Assembly (NCBI GenBank): GCA_963840055.1
Contig: CAWIXM010000030.1
Span: forward strand, 1-64,000
DNA length: 64,000 nt
From: Rhodoplanes sp963840055
GTDB lineage: Bacteria; Pseudomonadota; Alphaproteobacteria; Rhizobiales; Xanthobacteraceae
Direction: 5' to 3'
Shown: positions 18,413 through 28,203 of the stretch, one piece after another
Layout: the number at the start of each line of letters is the position of its first letter
Position numbering within the stretch: the first letter of the stretch is position 1
Notes under the pieces: model-generated
What the model saw: only the letters and a program-made list of their open reading frames with translations
What the model was told of the DNA's origin: nothing
The model's database searches: none
Made by a program: the position numbers and the translations under genes

Positions 18413-19105
18413 ATGATTCATCAATTCATCTTCGCCGGTCCGAAGCCGGGCCTCGCCGACGACGCCTTCACGAGCTACTGGATCAATTTTCACGCCGTGG
18501 ATTACGCGGCAAAGATCCCGCAGATAACGCAGTACCTCGTCGCCGCGCGCCTGCCGGTGAAGACCGCGCGGGACGTCCCGTGGTTCTATCAGGGCGTCGC
18601 CGAGATTTGGCTCGCCGATGAAGCGGCGCAGCTTGCGTCGCTGCAGTCTCCGGAGTTTTTGCAGGGCGCGCGGCTCGACGAACCGCGCTGGGCGGCGTTC
18701 TGGCGCACGCTCGTGCTCGACACCAGTCCGCACATGTTCAAGGATGACGGCGGAGGGCGGCCGCCGCCGGAATACGCCAAGCTTTACGTGCTTTTGAAAC
18801 GACGACCGGAGCTTGCGCTTGCGGCGTTTCGGCAGAAGCTGATCGACGATCGGGCCGAGATCGCGACACGGTTCGGATTAAGCCACCATCTGGTCGGCTT
18901 TTCACGCGATCCGCTCTACGGATTCGGCGAGCCTCCCTTCGATGCGGTTGAGCTTCTGGCGGTGCGCGATCTCACGCTGCTCGAGACGCTGCTCGCCGAC
19001 CGCAGTTTCACCGAAACGCTCACGGCGCGCCCTTACGTGCACGAGACCTATGCCTTCAATTTCGTCGCGCGCGAGCACTGGATCATTCCACCGGGCGGGC
19101 GGTGA
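18413..19105 (+). CDS. EthD-domain protein with two ferredoxin-like halves
   Basis: 230 residues beginning MIHQFIFAGPKPGLADDAFT. Two EthD-like dimeric alpha-beta barrel units are visible: the first (about 1-105) has FTSYWINFHAVDYAAKIPQI, the second (from about 122) has KLYVLLKRRPELALAAF. EthD-type proteins assist or carry out small-molecule oxidations and isomerisations, often of aromatic or ring compounds. It starts 15 bp after the GH13 stop and lies in the same operon. Confidence 0.75.
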   Translation: MIHQFIFAGPKPGLADDAFTSYWINFHAVDYAAKIPQITQYLVAARLPVKTARDVPWFYQGVAEIWLADEAAQLASLQSPEFLQGARLDEPRWAAFWRTLVLDTSPHMFKDDGGGRPPPEYAKLYVLLKRRPELALAAFRQKLIDDRAEIATRFGLSHHLVGFSRDPLYGFGEPPFDAVELLAVRDLTLLETLLADRSFTETLTARPYVHETYAFNFVAREHWIIPPGGR

Positions 19106-19130
19106 CGCGCGCGAAAGGGAGGAAGACGCG

Positions 19131-19904
19131 ATGCTGTTCTATGTGCAGATGCGGTGGAACTATCAGGGGCGGATCTCGCAAGACCAGCTCTGGGATCTCG
19201 AAGCGCTCGAAGGCGTGCACGGCGTGGAAGGCATCCGCGCGGGCTTCGTGCAGCTCTACAAGGTGGTTTCGCAACACCGGATCATCGCGATCGTCAACGC
19301 CGACTCGTTGGAAAATCTCGATCGCAACTCCATGGGCTGGCTGCCCATGCGGGAATTCCTCGAGTTCGAGCAGGTCTGGGCGCTGCGCGACTACGAGGGC
19401 TTCCTCGAGGACGTAAAGGCGAAGTTTCCCACGCGAGAGCAGCTCGCGGCGCTCGCGGCGCTGCCGGCGAGCCCGCAACCGTCCAATCCCGCCGACACGC
19501 GCGAAATAGCCACGAGCTGGTTCAGGAACCTCGAACAAGGCAAGTTCGACGACGCGCTCCAGCTCGTCGACCCGGACGTCATTTGGGACAACATACCGCC
19601 AGTGCCGGGGGTCAGCGACCTCGCGCCGTGGCTCGGCTCCTATCGCGGCTTGCCGGCCGTGCTCAGGAGCTTCGAGGTCTGGTCCGCCCATTCGCGAATG
19701 CTGGCTTTCCGGCTCCTGGGCGAACCCATGATCGATGGCGAGCGCGCCATGGGCGTCGTGCACGAGCACGCGCAGTGCATCGCCAATCAGAACGAATACG
19801 ACCTTTATGTCGCGACATTCCTGCGCGTGCGGAACCGCAAGATCGTCGAATGGCGGGTGTTCTGGGACATCTCGCCGCTTGTCCGCGCCTATCGCAATCT
19901 TTGA
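19131..19904 (+). CDS. Fusion of a muconolactone-isomerase-like and a SnoaL-like domain
   Basis: 257 residues; ATG after GGGAGGAAG. Residues 1-95 (MLFYVQMRWNYQGRISQDQL, then NMGWLPM-type segment and FEQVWALRDYEGFL) resemble the muconolactone delta-isomerase fold. Residues 120-257 (ATSWFRNLEQGKFDDALQLV, IWDNIPPVPG, KIVEWRVFWD) are an NTF2/SnoaL-type alpha+beta barrel. Both folds handle hydrophobic ring substrates. Operon position after EthD supports a shared small-molecule pathway; substrate unknown. Confidence 0.75.
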   Translation: MLFYVQMRWNYQGRISQDQLWDLEALEGVHGVEGIRAGFVQLYKVVSQHRIIAIVNADSLENLDRNSMGWLPMREFLEFEQVWALRDYEGFLEDVKAKFPTREQLAALAALPASPQPSNPADTREIATSWFRNLEQGKFDDALQLVDPDVIWDNIPPVPGVSDLAPWLGSYRGLPAVLRSFEVWSAHSRMLAFRLLGEPMIDGERAMGVVHEHAQCIANQNEYDLYVATFLRVRNRKIVEWRVFWDISPLVRAYRNL

Positions 19905-19914
19905 CGGGGCGGCT

Positions 19915-20982
19915 ATGAACGCGCGCCGCACCGGTCCCGCTTCCTACCTCCTTCAAGCCGTTCGCCTCGGCTCGGTGGCTGCGACACGCCAGGCGCTCGC
20001 TGCCAAGTCGAATCCGAATAGGCTCGATCCGGCCACCGGCCTGACGCCATTGATGTTCGCTGCAGGTGCGGGAGCACTGGACATCGTGCGCTTCTTGTTG
20101 GAGGCGGGCGCTCTCGTCAATGTCATCGACCGCGACGCGGGAGCGTCAGCGCTCCACAAGGCGTGCCAGGGCGGACATCTCGAGGTCGTCAAAATGCTGG
20201 TCGAGGCCGGCGCGCATATCGATCTGCAAGCGACGACAACCGGGCACACGCCGCTGGTCGAGGCGATCTGGTTCAAATCAGACGACATCGTCGCCTACCT
20301 CGTCGACCGCAACGCGCGGATCGAATTGAACACCTATTATGGTTTCGCCATCGACGATCACATCAACTACGCGGTCACGGTCAGCCAGGGACAGGACGAT
20401 CAGCGCAAGCTCGCCCGCATCAAGGAGCTGGTTGCGCAAAGACGCGCCCGTGACGCGCGGGCGCGCGACGCCGCGACCCTGATCACCGCGGTGCAGAACA
20501 AGAAATTGGACGATCTGACCGACGCATTGCGCGCGGGCGCGAAAACCGAAGAGCGCTATCCCATCGTCGGAAGCTTTGACGACGGCCATACGCCGCTGCT
20601 TGTGGCCGCGCGCAACGGCGAAACCGAGATGGTGCGGGCGCTTCTGCAGGCCGGGGCCGACGTGAATGCGGTCGAGCCGGTGTTCGGTGCCGTCCCGTTG
20701 CACAAGGCGACCTATAACGGCCATCTCGACATCACCCGCCTGCTCGCCGCAGCGCTTGGCGTGAACCTCGATTACCAAGGACCGTCGAACGGCTACACCC
20801 CGCTTGCCGACGCGCTTTGGCACGGCTTTGCCGACTGCGCTGCGGCGCTGATCGACGCCGGCGCCCGCACCGACATTGTTGGCTATGACAGCAAGCTTCC
20901 ACACGATCTCGCCGCGGAAAAGCTCGGCGCCGACCACCCGTTGACGCGAAGGCTGCGCTCGGCGTCGCAACCGGGAGCCTGA
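19915..20982 (+). CDS. Ankyrin-repeat protein
   Basis: 355 residues from the ATG at 19915. Ankyrin units include GLTPLMFAAGAGALDIVRFL, GASALHKACQGGHLEVVKML and GHTPLVEAIWFKSDDIVAYL; a second block after a helical linker contains GHTPLLVAARNGETEMVRAL and PLHKATYNGHLDITRLL. No signal peptide. Probably a cytosolic scaffold for its operon partners. It ends 196 bp before the AGE-like gene. Confidence 0.85.
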   Translation: MNARRTGPASYLLQAVRLGSVAATRQALAAKSNPNRLDPATGLTPLMFAAGAGALDIVRFLLEAGALVNVIDRDAGASALHKACQGGHLEVVKMLVEAGAHIDLQATTTGHTPLVEAIWFKSDDIVAYLVDRNARIELNTYYGFAIDDHINYAVTVSQGQDDQRKLARIKELVAQRRARDARARDAATLITAVQNKKLDDLTDALRAGAKTEERYPIVGSFDDGHTPLLVAARNGETEMVRALLQAGADVNAVEPVFGAVPLHKATYNGHLDITRLLAAALGVNLDYQGPSNGYTPLADALWHGFADCAAALIDAGARTDIVGYDSKLPHDLAAEKLGADHPLTRRLRSASQPGA

Positions 20983-21178
20983 TCTCGGGTGTTCTTCAAG
21001 GCCCCGTCGCACGCGACAGCGGCCTGCTGCGGCGAGGCTCGCGCCTCTGCCCGCGTCAGCCGAAAAAAACTGCGGCTATCACGCAGAGTTGTGCTGACCA
21101 GAAATACACGTTTTGAGAGTATTCGCTGAACGACGCACGCAGCGTCATGCGCGGCTCGATCCATGGGGAGGTGGTGAG

Positions 21179-21699
21179 ATGAACGATGCATCCCCGAACA
21201 GGCCTTCCCGGAAATTCTACACCCAGGCCACGTCGCTCTTGGGCGTCGTGACCAAGGTCGAACCCGATGCGAACGATCCGGGCTTCGTGGTCCGGTGCCG
21301 CAGCGGCGACGAGTTCCGCATCCGCATCAGCGTCGAGACATGGTTCGCCGTGCTCCGAAACACGGATGATCTCGACCGCGACCGCGTGCCCAATCCGCAG
21401 GACTTCGACAGCGAAAAGCCTGTCGACCGGCTGCGCAAATATGTCCGTGACGGCGATCTGCTCGCGGTCGAGGGCGTCGTGATCGATCACGGCGGCGAGA
21501 CGCATTTCGAAGGACGCAAGGTGACGCTGCTCGCGATTCAGCCCGGCCGTTTTCTGTTCGAGGATACCCATTGGTGGCTGACGCAGATCGCTTGCTTCGC
21601 CGACGAGTGGCTCGACGATCTGTTCGCCGAACGGCGCAGCTACCGATGGGATGACTTCGCCCAATTCTATCGCTCGAATCTCAACGCCGTTTCAAATCC
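21179..21699 (+). pseudogene. AGE-family (N-acylglucosamine 2-epimerase-like) enzyme, 5' part, split by IS30
   Basis: Starts MNDASPNRPSRKFYTQATSL after GGGGAGGTGG. About 173 residues: a beta-rich leader domain (VVTKVEPDANDPGFVVRC, DGDLLAVEGVVIDHGG), then a helical segment WWLTQIACFADEWLDDLF leading to FAQFYRSNLNAVSNP, where IS30 copy 1 enters. The reading frame resumes exactly at 22898. Joining 21699 to 22898 restores one frame of about 702 residues (codon CC|A). Confidence 0.85.
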
Positions 21700-22897
21700 G
21701 AAGTGCAACAGGGCAGCATAGACGGCATGGCGGAGTGAGTGGCGGGGGAAAGGGTCGGGGTCAAGGGCTTTAGTCGCCGGAGACGATGCGAGCGCAGCGA
21801 GCACCCTTGAGGCCGACGTTTTCTCCCGCCAGACTTTGCCATGTTGTGTATGCCGGTTTTTCTGGCGGTCAGATGGAAGACTATCCTTGCGTGGGACAGC
21901 ACATCTCACGGAGGAAAAATGCCCGAAGGCTATCTCCATCTGACCTGCGAACAACGCTGCCAGATTTACGCGCTCTTGCAAAGCGGCCACTCGCAAGCCC
22001 ACATCGCGCGGCAAATTGGCGTCGATCCGTCGACGATCAGCCGCGAGCTTGTTCGCAACACCGGCGCGCGCGGCTATCGCTTCAAGCAAGCGCACGAGAA
22101 GGCCTCGCAGAGACGCCAAGAGGCCTCGGACAAGCCGCGCAAAATAACGCCAGATTTGGTGGAGCTGATCGAAGAAAAACTGACGCAACAGCAGTGGAGT
22201 CCCGATCAGATCAGCGGGCGTCTGGCGAAGGATGGCGTCGCCTTTATCAGTCACGAGCGCATCTATCAGCATGTCTGGAAAGACAAGAAAGACGGGGGCA
22301 CGCTGTATCTTCACTTGCGTCACAGCGGCAAAAAATACAACAGGCGCAAGGGCAAGAATTCGGGGCGCGGGCTGATTCCGAACCGCGTCGATATCGATCA
22401 GCGGCCTCCTATTGTCGCCGCAAAAATCCGCATCGGAGACTGGGAGGCCGACACGATTATCGGCGCCAATCACAAAGGCGTTGTCATGTCGCACGTCGAG
22501 CGAACCTCCAAATACACCAAGCTCGCCAAACTGCCGGACAAGAACGCGGACTCTGTCGTGCAGGCCTGCGCACGCGTGCTTTTGCCGCTCGCTGACCAAA
22601 TCGAAACAATCACTTACGACAATGGAAAAGAGTTCGCCTCTCACGCCCAAATCGCAACCTCGCTGGGGGCACTATCCTATTTTGCCAAGCCCTATCACTC
22701 GTGGGAACGCGGCCTCAACGAACACACTAACGGCCTCTTCAGGCAGTACTTCCCAAAAGGTTCCGACTTCTCTATTTTGTCCGATGCCGATGTCCAAAGG
22801 GTCGAGGACAAACTCAACTCTCGCCCCAGAAAGATACTCGGCTACCAAACCCCTCGCGAGATTTTCTTCAGCGCCAGAAATCTGCCCGTTGCACTTC
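21700..22897 (+). mobile_element. IS30-family insertion sequence, copy 1 (intact)
   Basis: 1198 bp bounded by inverted repeats GAAGTGCAACAGGGCAG (left, 21700-21716) and the complement of GAAGTGCAACGGGCAG (right, 22882-22897). It carries one full transposase gene. No clear target duplication is seen (flanks ATCC and ACTG). It splits the AGE-like gene. Copy 2, in opposite orientation, is at 32218-33407. Confidence 0.9.
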
Positions 22898-22905
22898 ACT
22901 GTTGA
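21919..22905 (+). CDS. IS30-family transposase
   Basis: 328 residues from the ATG at 21919, after GGAGGAAAA. N-terminal helix-turn-helix (CQIYALLQSGHSQAHIARQI, DPSTISREL), then a DDE integrase core. The acidic residues are in GDWEADTIIG, ITYDNGKEF and GLNEHTNG. Its last codons run through the right inverted repeat, and the TGA at 22903-22905 is outside the IS, in target DNA. Copy 1 appears able to transpose. Confidence 0.93.
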   Translation: MPEGYLHLTCEQRCQIYALLQSGHSQAHIARQIGVDPSTISRELVRNTGARGYRFKQAHEKASQRRQEASDKPRKITPDLVELIEEKLTQQQWSPDQISGRLAKDGVAFISHERIYQHVWKDKKDGGTLYLHLRHSGKKYNRRKGKNSGRGLIPNRVDIDQRPPIVAAKIRIGDWEADTIIGANHKGVVMSHVERTSKYTKLAKLPDKNADSVVQACARVLLPLADQIETITYDNGKEFASHAQIATSLGALSYFAKPYHSWERGLNEHTNGLFRQYFPKGSDFSILSDADVQRVEDKLNSRPRKILGYQTPREIFFSARNLPVALHC

Positions 22906-24485
22906 ATGGGCGCAATATTTTGGGTCAGCCGACCGACGAAAACGTGCAGGAATGCGCGACGCTGTCGCGTCTGATCTATGGACTCTCGTCTTGCTATCTA
23001 TTGACTGGCGGCGACCGCTATCTCCTCGCGGCGCGCGCGGGCGTAAGGTATCAGCGCGAAACCTTCCGTAGCCTGAGCCACGACGGCCGCTACTGCTTCT
23101 GGCAATTCGGCAAGCGCAAGCGCGACCGCGGCGCCACGCTGATCTTTCCTTCCGAAAACGCAGATGACCGCGGCACGATCGCGCTCTACGAGCAAATCTA
23201 CGCGCTGGCGGGGCTGTGCCAGTACTATCGGATCACCCAGGAATGGGAGGTGCTGGAGGACATTCGGCGCACGATCCGCGCGTTCCAGGACTTCTTCCGC
23301 GACGAGCCGCGCTATGGCTACACCGGCAAGGGCGGCTACTTCTCGCACATCGATTACGCGACGCTGCGCCCCGATGTCGACAGCCTTGGCCAGAACAAGC
23401 TGCGCAAGAACTGGAATTCGATCGGCGACCACATTCCGGCCTATCTCGTCAATCTGATCCTCGCGCTCGACCCACTGCCGCGCGGCGGCGAGGGCCATGA
23501 CACCGCCGAGGAGTTGCTGACCACGTGCCGCGCGATCCTGATGGAAACGTCCAGGCTGATCGTCACCAAGTTTCCCGACCGCGACAGCATGTTCGTCAAC
23601 GAGCGGTTCCATGCCGATTGGACGGTCGATCACGACTGGGGGTGGCAGAAGAATCGCGCGATCGTCGGCCATAATCTGAAAATCGCCTGGAACATGACCC
23701 GCGTCGCCCATTACTGCCGCAGTCGCGCCGCGCATCTGCGCGAGCGCGGGGATGCCGACGGCGCTGGCGAGCTAGAGCCTTTCGCCGGCGAGCTTGAGGG
23801 GTTCGCGCGCAAACTCGCCGACGATATGGCGGTCGCCGGCATCGACCAGGTTCGCGGCGGCTGTTTTGACGCAGTCGAGCGAAGGCCGCGCGACGGACTG
23901 CCAATCGAATTCGCCTGGAGCAACACCAAGGATTTCTGGCAGCAGGAGCAGGCGATCCTCGCCTATCTCATCGTCCACGGCTTCAGCGGCGACCCCACGC
24001 ATCTGCAGCTTGCCCGCGAGATGATGGCGTTCTGGAATTTGTATTTTATCGATCATGACAATCGCGGCGTCTTCTTCCGCGTCACCGCCGACGGCATTCC
24101 GATCGTCCAGGGCAACTACTCGCAAAAGGCGGGGCACGCGGTCGCGGGCTATCACAGTTTCGAACTTAATTATCTCGCCCACGCCTATATTTGCACCTAT
24201 GTGCAGCCGAAGGCAAAGCCGCAGACAATGACCGGCGAAGCCGCCTTCCCCACCACCGACCACAATTTCTGCCTGTTCTTCCAACCCGACAAGGACGCAC
24301 GTCACCTGACACTGAACGTGCTGCCCGATTTCATGCCGCCCGGCGCCGTCGAGGTCACCAGCATCAGGGTGAATGGCGTGCCGCGCGCGAGCTTCAATCC
24401 GGAGAATTTCCAGATCGAACTTGATCGCGAGGAACTCGGGTCGGAGATCGTCGTCGAGTTCTCTCCGAAGGGTTCGGGGTCATGA
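22898..24485 (+). pseudogene. AGE-family enzyme, 3' part after the IS30 insertion
   Basis: About 528 codons continuing the 21179 gene (NGRNILGQPTDENVQECATL onward). The alpha/alpha-barrel of AGE/cellobiose-epimerase proteins is recognisable: LYEQIYALAGLCQYYRIT, ERFHADWTVDHDWGWQKN, VGHNLKIAWNM, EFAWSNTKDFWQQEQAIL, and conserved His/Trp. A C-terminal beta domain of about 90 residues follows. Without its N-terminus it is probably not translated from a proper start, although a TTG at 22902 exists. Its stop overlaps the next ATG (ATGA). Confidence 0.85.
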
Positions 24486-25192
24486 GCGCGCTTCTGAAGG
24501 CGCCGCACATCGACGGCGCCAAGATCGGCGTCGTGCTCGAGAACAAGTTCATTCCGGAAGAGATCGCGGCATATCTTTCCGGCTTTCCGCTGCTCGGAGC
24601 GCAGGTCGAACTGATCTCCCGCCTCTGGTATGGCGACTACAAGCCGGCCGTGACGACGTTCTACAGCGACGTCGATCCCTCCGACGATCCGGTTTGGGCG
24701 TCGCCGCAGAAGATCGATGTCAGGCGCGATATTTCCCAGGTGCGCCCCGCCGATTTCGACGCCGTCATCATGGCGGCGAACTACACCAGCGTGCGGTTGC
24801 GCTATCCCGGTGAACTGCCGGACGACTTGGCGCCGTTCGACGCGTGGGAACACGTGCAATCCGCGCCGGTCGTGCGCTTCTTCGCCGAAGCGATGCAGCA
24901 CAAGCGGCTGGTGAAGGGCCTGCTCTGCCACGGCCTTTGGGTGCTCACGCCGAACCCGAAGCTGCTGCGCGGCCGCAAGGTGATCTGCCACTCGGTGGTG
25001 ATGGCCGACATCATCAATTGCGGCGCGCAGATCGTGGTCAATCCTGAGCGGGTTGTCGCTGATGATGACCTCGTCACCGGCTTCAGCAAGCATCAGGTGC
25101 TGCCCTTTATCGCAGCGATCGCCGCGCGGATCTGCGCGCTGAAGACAGGGGCGCGAGCCGGGGAACTTGTTCCCCTGAATCCTTACGCGTGA
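24482..25192 (+). CDS. DJ-1/PfpI-family protein
   Basis: 236 residues. A class I glutamine-amidotransferase-like fold with the nucleophile elbow LLCHGLWVL (C149-H150-G151), preceded by FDAVIMAANYTS. Overlaps the AGE-like gene by 4 nt (ATGA), which suggests translational coupling. DJ-1/PfpI members act as hydratases, glyoxalases or isocyanide hydratases; the substrate here is unknown. Confidence 0.85.
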   Translation: MSALLKAPHIDGAKIGVVLENKFIPEEIAAYLSGFPLLGAQVELISRLWYGDYKPAVTTFYSDVDPSDDPVWASPQKIDVRRDISQVRPADFDAVIMAANYTSVRLRYPGELPDDLAPFDAWEHVQSAPVVRFFAEAMQHKRLVKGLLCHGLWVLTPNPKLLRGRKVICHSVVMADIINCGAQIVVNPERVVADDDLVTGFSKHQVLPFIAAIAARICALKTGARAGELVPLNPYA

Positions 25193-25260
25193 CCGGCAGC
25201 CAGGCTTTTTTGCGACGGGCGCGCCGGCACGGAGTCGCTATCGATCGGGAGGCAATTGCG

Positions 25261-26154
25261 ATGCGGAAGATTTTGCTCGTGCTGTCGGAGTGGGGCTACT
25301 GGGGCGAGGAACTGATCGGCCCGTTGGAGGTGTTTGACGAGCGGGGTTACAAGTCGATCTTCTGCACGCCGACCGGGCGGCGGCCACGCGCGCTTCCGCC
25401 CAGCATGAGCGCCGGCTTCGTCGATCCGCCGCTCGGGCGCTCGGTGACTTCGGCGGAGATGGCCGAGAAGGTGCGCGCGATCGACAATCCGAACAATCAG
25501 CGGCTCGACAATCCCATCAACCTGTCCGCATGGTTTCCGCAGCGTCCCTATTGGAGCGGCGCCGACGACAACGGCGCGATGGACAATGGAAGTCCGGTCC
25601 TGCGGCAATGGGAGGAGTACTACCGCAGGCGCAGCGCGGCCCAGGAAGAGGCCAACCGCTTCGATGCCATCGTGCTGGTCGGCGGCAGCGGCCCGATGAT
25701 CGACATGGTCAACAACTACCGCGTCCACGACCTCGTTCTCGGCTTTCTCGATCACGGCAAGCCGATCGCGGCCGAGTGCTATGGGGTCGCGTGTCTCGCC
25801 CAGGCGCGCGACTACAGCATCCGCAGGAGCATCATCTGGGGCAAGCATGTCACCGGGCATGCGATCGAATACGATTATCGCAACAACACCGGCGTGCTTA
25901 ATCCCGGCACCGGCGAAATCCTGAACAATCAGCACAACGAGTTCGTCAATTTCGGCCCGCCGTTCTACACGCTCGAATACATGCTGCGCGACGCGACCGG
26001 CCCCGACGGCCAGTTCCACGGCAATGTCGGCCGCGAGACCTCGGTGATCGTCGACTATCCGTTCATCACCGGCCGTTCGACGCCCAATTCCTACATGACC
26101 GGACGCATGGTGGTGGAGGTGATCGAGAACGGGCTCAGGCGATACGGCTGGTAG
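25261..26154 (+). CDS. DJ-1/PfpI-family protein, second and divergent paralogue
   Basis: 297 residues from the ATG at 25261 (MRKILLVLSEWGYWGEELIG), preceded by GGGAGG; a GTG at 25189 overlapping the previous stop would add 24 residues. Nucleophile elbow AECYGVACL; FDAIVLVGGSGPMIDMV precedes it. Longer than typical DJ-1 proteins, with an insert (LSAWFPQRPYWSGADDNGAM) as in large PfpI-type hydrolases. Adjacent to its paralogue, so they may act on successive intermediates. Confidence 0.85.
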   Translation: MRKILLVLSEWGYWGEELIGPLEVFDERGYKSIFCTPTGRRPRALPPSMSAGFVDPPLGRSVTSAEMAEKVRAIDNPNNQRLDNPINLSAWFPQRPYWSGADDNGAMDNGSPVLRQWEEYYRRRSAAQEEANRFDAIVLVGGSGPMIDMVNNYRVHDLVLGFLDHGKPIAAECYGVACLAQARDYSIRRSIIWGKHVTGHAIEYDYRNNTGVLNPGTGEILNNQHNEFVNFGPPFYTLEYMLRDATGPDGQFHGNVGRETSVIVDYPFITGRSTPNSYMTGRMVVEVIENGLRRYGW

Positions 26155-26167
26155 GCGGAGCGCACCG

Positions 26168-27937
26168 ATGCGGAACGACAATACGGGCCGCTTCGCCTTT
26201 TTCCGGCAGCTTCTTGCCGACGGCGTCACCTGCATGTTTGGCAATCCCGGCAGCTCGGAAGAGAATCTGCTGGACGCGTTGCAGAGCCCCGAGTTCAAGG
26301 AATTCCGTTACTACCTCGCTATGCAGGAAGGCGCGGTCGTCGCGATCGCCGATGCGTTTGCGCGCGCGTCGCCCGCTGTCGCGAAAAACGGCGACGACTT
26401 CGCGTGGCGAAGGCCTGCGTTGGTGTAATTGCACAGCTATGCCGGGCTCGCGAACGGCCTCGGTATGATGTACTACGCGCGCCGCGGCTACACGCCGATG
26501 GTGGTGATCGCGGGCGAGGCGGGGCTGCGCTACGAGGCGCTGGACGGGCAGATGGCGGCCGACCTTGCGGCGATCGCGCGGCCGTTCGTCAAGTCCGACG
26601 CCAACGGACCGTGCGCGTGGCGCGTCGTCGATCCCGGCTCGCTGCTGCGCCTGTTGCGCCGCGCGATCAAGACCGCGGCGACGCCGCCGATGGGCCCGGT
26701 GTTCCTCACCCTGCCGATGGATGTACTGGACCAGCCTAACGCCGAGCCGGTCGCGCGCTCATTCCCTGTGCGTACAGCCGTCGTCCCCGAGCAGGCGCTC
26801 ATCGCCGAGGCGGCGCGGCTCTTGCGCTCCGCCGCGCGTCCCCTGATCCTGATGGGCGACGGCATCGCCGCGGCGGGCGCGCAGGCCGAACTTACCGAAG
26901 TCGCCGACCTTGTCGGCGCCGTGGTGTGGGGCGGCAACTGCTCCGAAGTGAACATGCGCGCCTCGCACCCGCTGTTCGGCGGCTATCTCGGCCACATGTT
27001 TGGCGCGGACAGCTTGCCGGTCATCTCGGCCGCCGATGTCGTGCTTATCTGCGGCACCACCGTGCTGCCGGAGGTTTTTCCCGCGCTTGAAGGCGTATTC
27101 GCTGCGAACGCCAAGGTGATCCATCTCGATTTGAACACGACCGAGATCGCCAAGAATTTCCCGCTCACGATCGGCGCTTTGGCGGAGCCGAAAGCAACGC
27201 TCGCCTGCCTCGCCGCGGCTCTGCGCGAAACCATGACGGGGGCGGAGAGCGAGCGCGCAGCCGAGCGGCGCAAGCGGCGCAAAGCGGACAGGGCCGCGCG
27301 CCGACGCGCCGAGTTGGATAAGGACGCGCGTGTGCGCGACCGCGTCCCGATGCAGCCGGCGCGCTTCATGGCGGATTTGGCGGAACGGCTCGCCGCGCTT
27401 GAGCGGCCAGCGCTCATCTTCGACGAGGCGCTGACGAGCGCGCCCGACCTGTTGCGCTACCTGCCGCAGGACGAGCCGGGGACTTGGTTCCAGACCCGCG
27501 TCGGCATGCTGGGCACGGGGCTGCCGGGCACGGTCGGGCTGAAGATTGCCCATCCCGACCGCACCGTGTTCGGATTCGCGGGCGACGGCGGCGCGATGAG
27601 CACGATCCAGGCGCTCGCGACCGCCGCGCGCTATGGCATCGGCGCCAAGTTCGTCGTCTGCAATAACAAGAGCTACCGCATCCTCAAATACAATCTGCAG
27701 CAATATTGGCGCGACCGGCGTGAGGCGGGAGAGCAGTTCAACTCGCCGGACAATCAAGCTTTTCCTGACAGCTTCGATCTTGCGCCGCCTGACCTGCGGT
27801 TCGACAAGCTCGCGCAAGGGCAGGGGGTGGACGCGGTGCGCGTCGAACGCCCCGACGACATCGCGCCGGCGCTCGACCGTGCGCTTGGCGACGACAAGCC
27901 TTTCCTGATCGATCTGGTATTGAGCGCCGAACTCTGA
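26168..27937 (+). pseudogene. ThDP-dependent decarboxylase/carboligase with an in-frame TAA
   Basis: 590 codons in one frame, with a TAA at 26426-26428. The N-terminal PYR domain (GVTCMFGNPGSSEENLLDAL, and the catalytic Glu in YYLAMQEGAVVAIADAFA) ends at the stop. After it the frame continues LHSYAGLANGLGMMYYARRG, so the normal reading was probably PALVQLHSYAGLANG with CAA changed to TAA. The central domain and C-terminal PP domain are intact (GDGGAMSTIQAL, then NNKSYRIL, the Mg-ThDP motif). It resembles benzoylformate decarboxylase/acetolactate synthase-type enzymes. Last gene of the operon. Confidence 0.88.
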
Positions 27938-27994
27938 CGATGTTTCGTGCTTGCCTAGGGCAGGATGAATTGACGTGGAATCGACTGATCTCCT

Positions 27995-28083
27995 GCCGTC
28001 ATCGTCCGCGAAAGCGGGCGATCCCGTAAACACAAGCGCCCTCTGCGATTACTGGATGCCCCACCTCCGCGGGGCATGACGAC
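27995..28083. repeat. RPE-like dispersed palindrome
   Basis: GCCGTCATCGTCCGCGAAAGCGGGCGATCC is matched further on by CTGGATGCCCCACCTCCGCGGGGCATGACGAC. The pattern (GTCAT...hairpin...GGATGCC...GCATGAC) is a common rhizobial intergenic repeat. It lies in the 266-bp gap between the ThDP gene and chrA; nothing else seen there. Confidence 0.55.
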
Positions 28084-28203
28084 GAGGATGAAGGTAAGCG
28101 GCCCAAGCCGAAATCAGCACGCTCTAACGGAAGCATAGTTTCCGTCACATGACGCGTGGTAGTTCTGCAGCGCCGGAACTCGCCGGTTTGCTGGGAACTG
28201 ACC

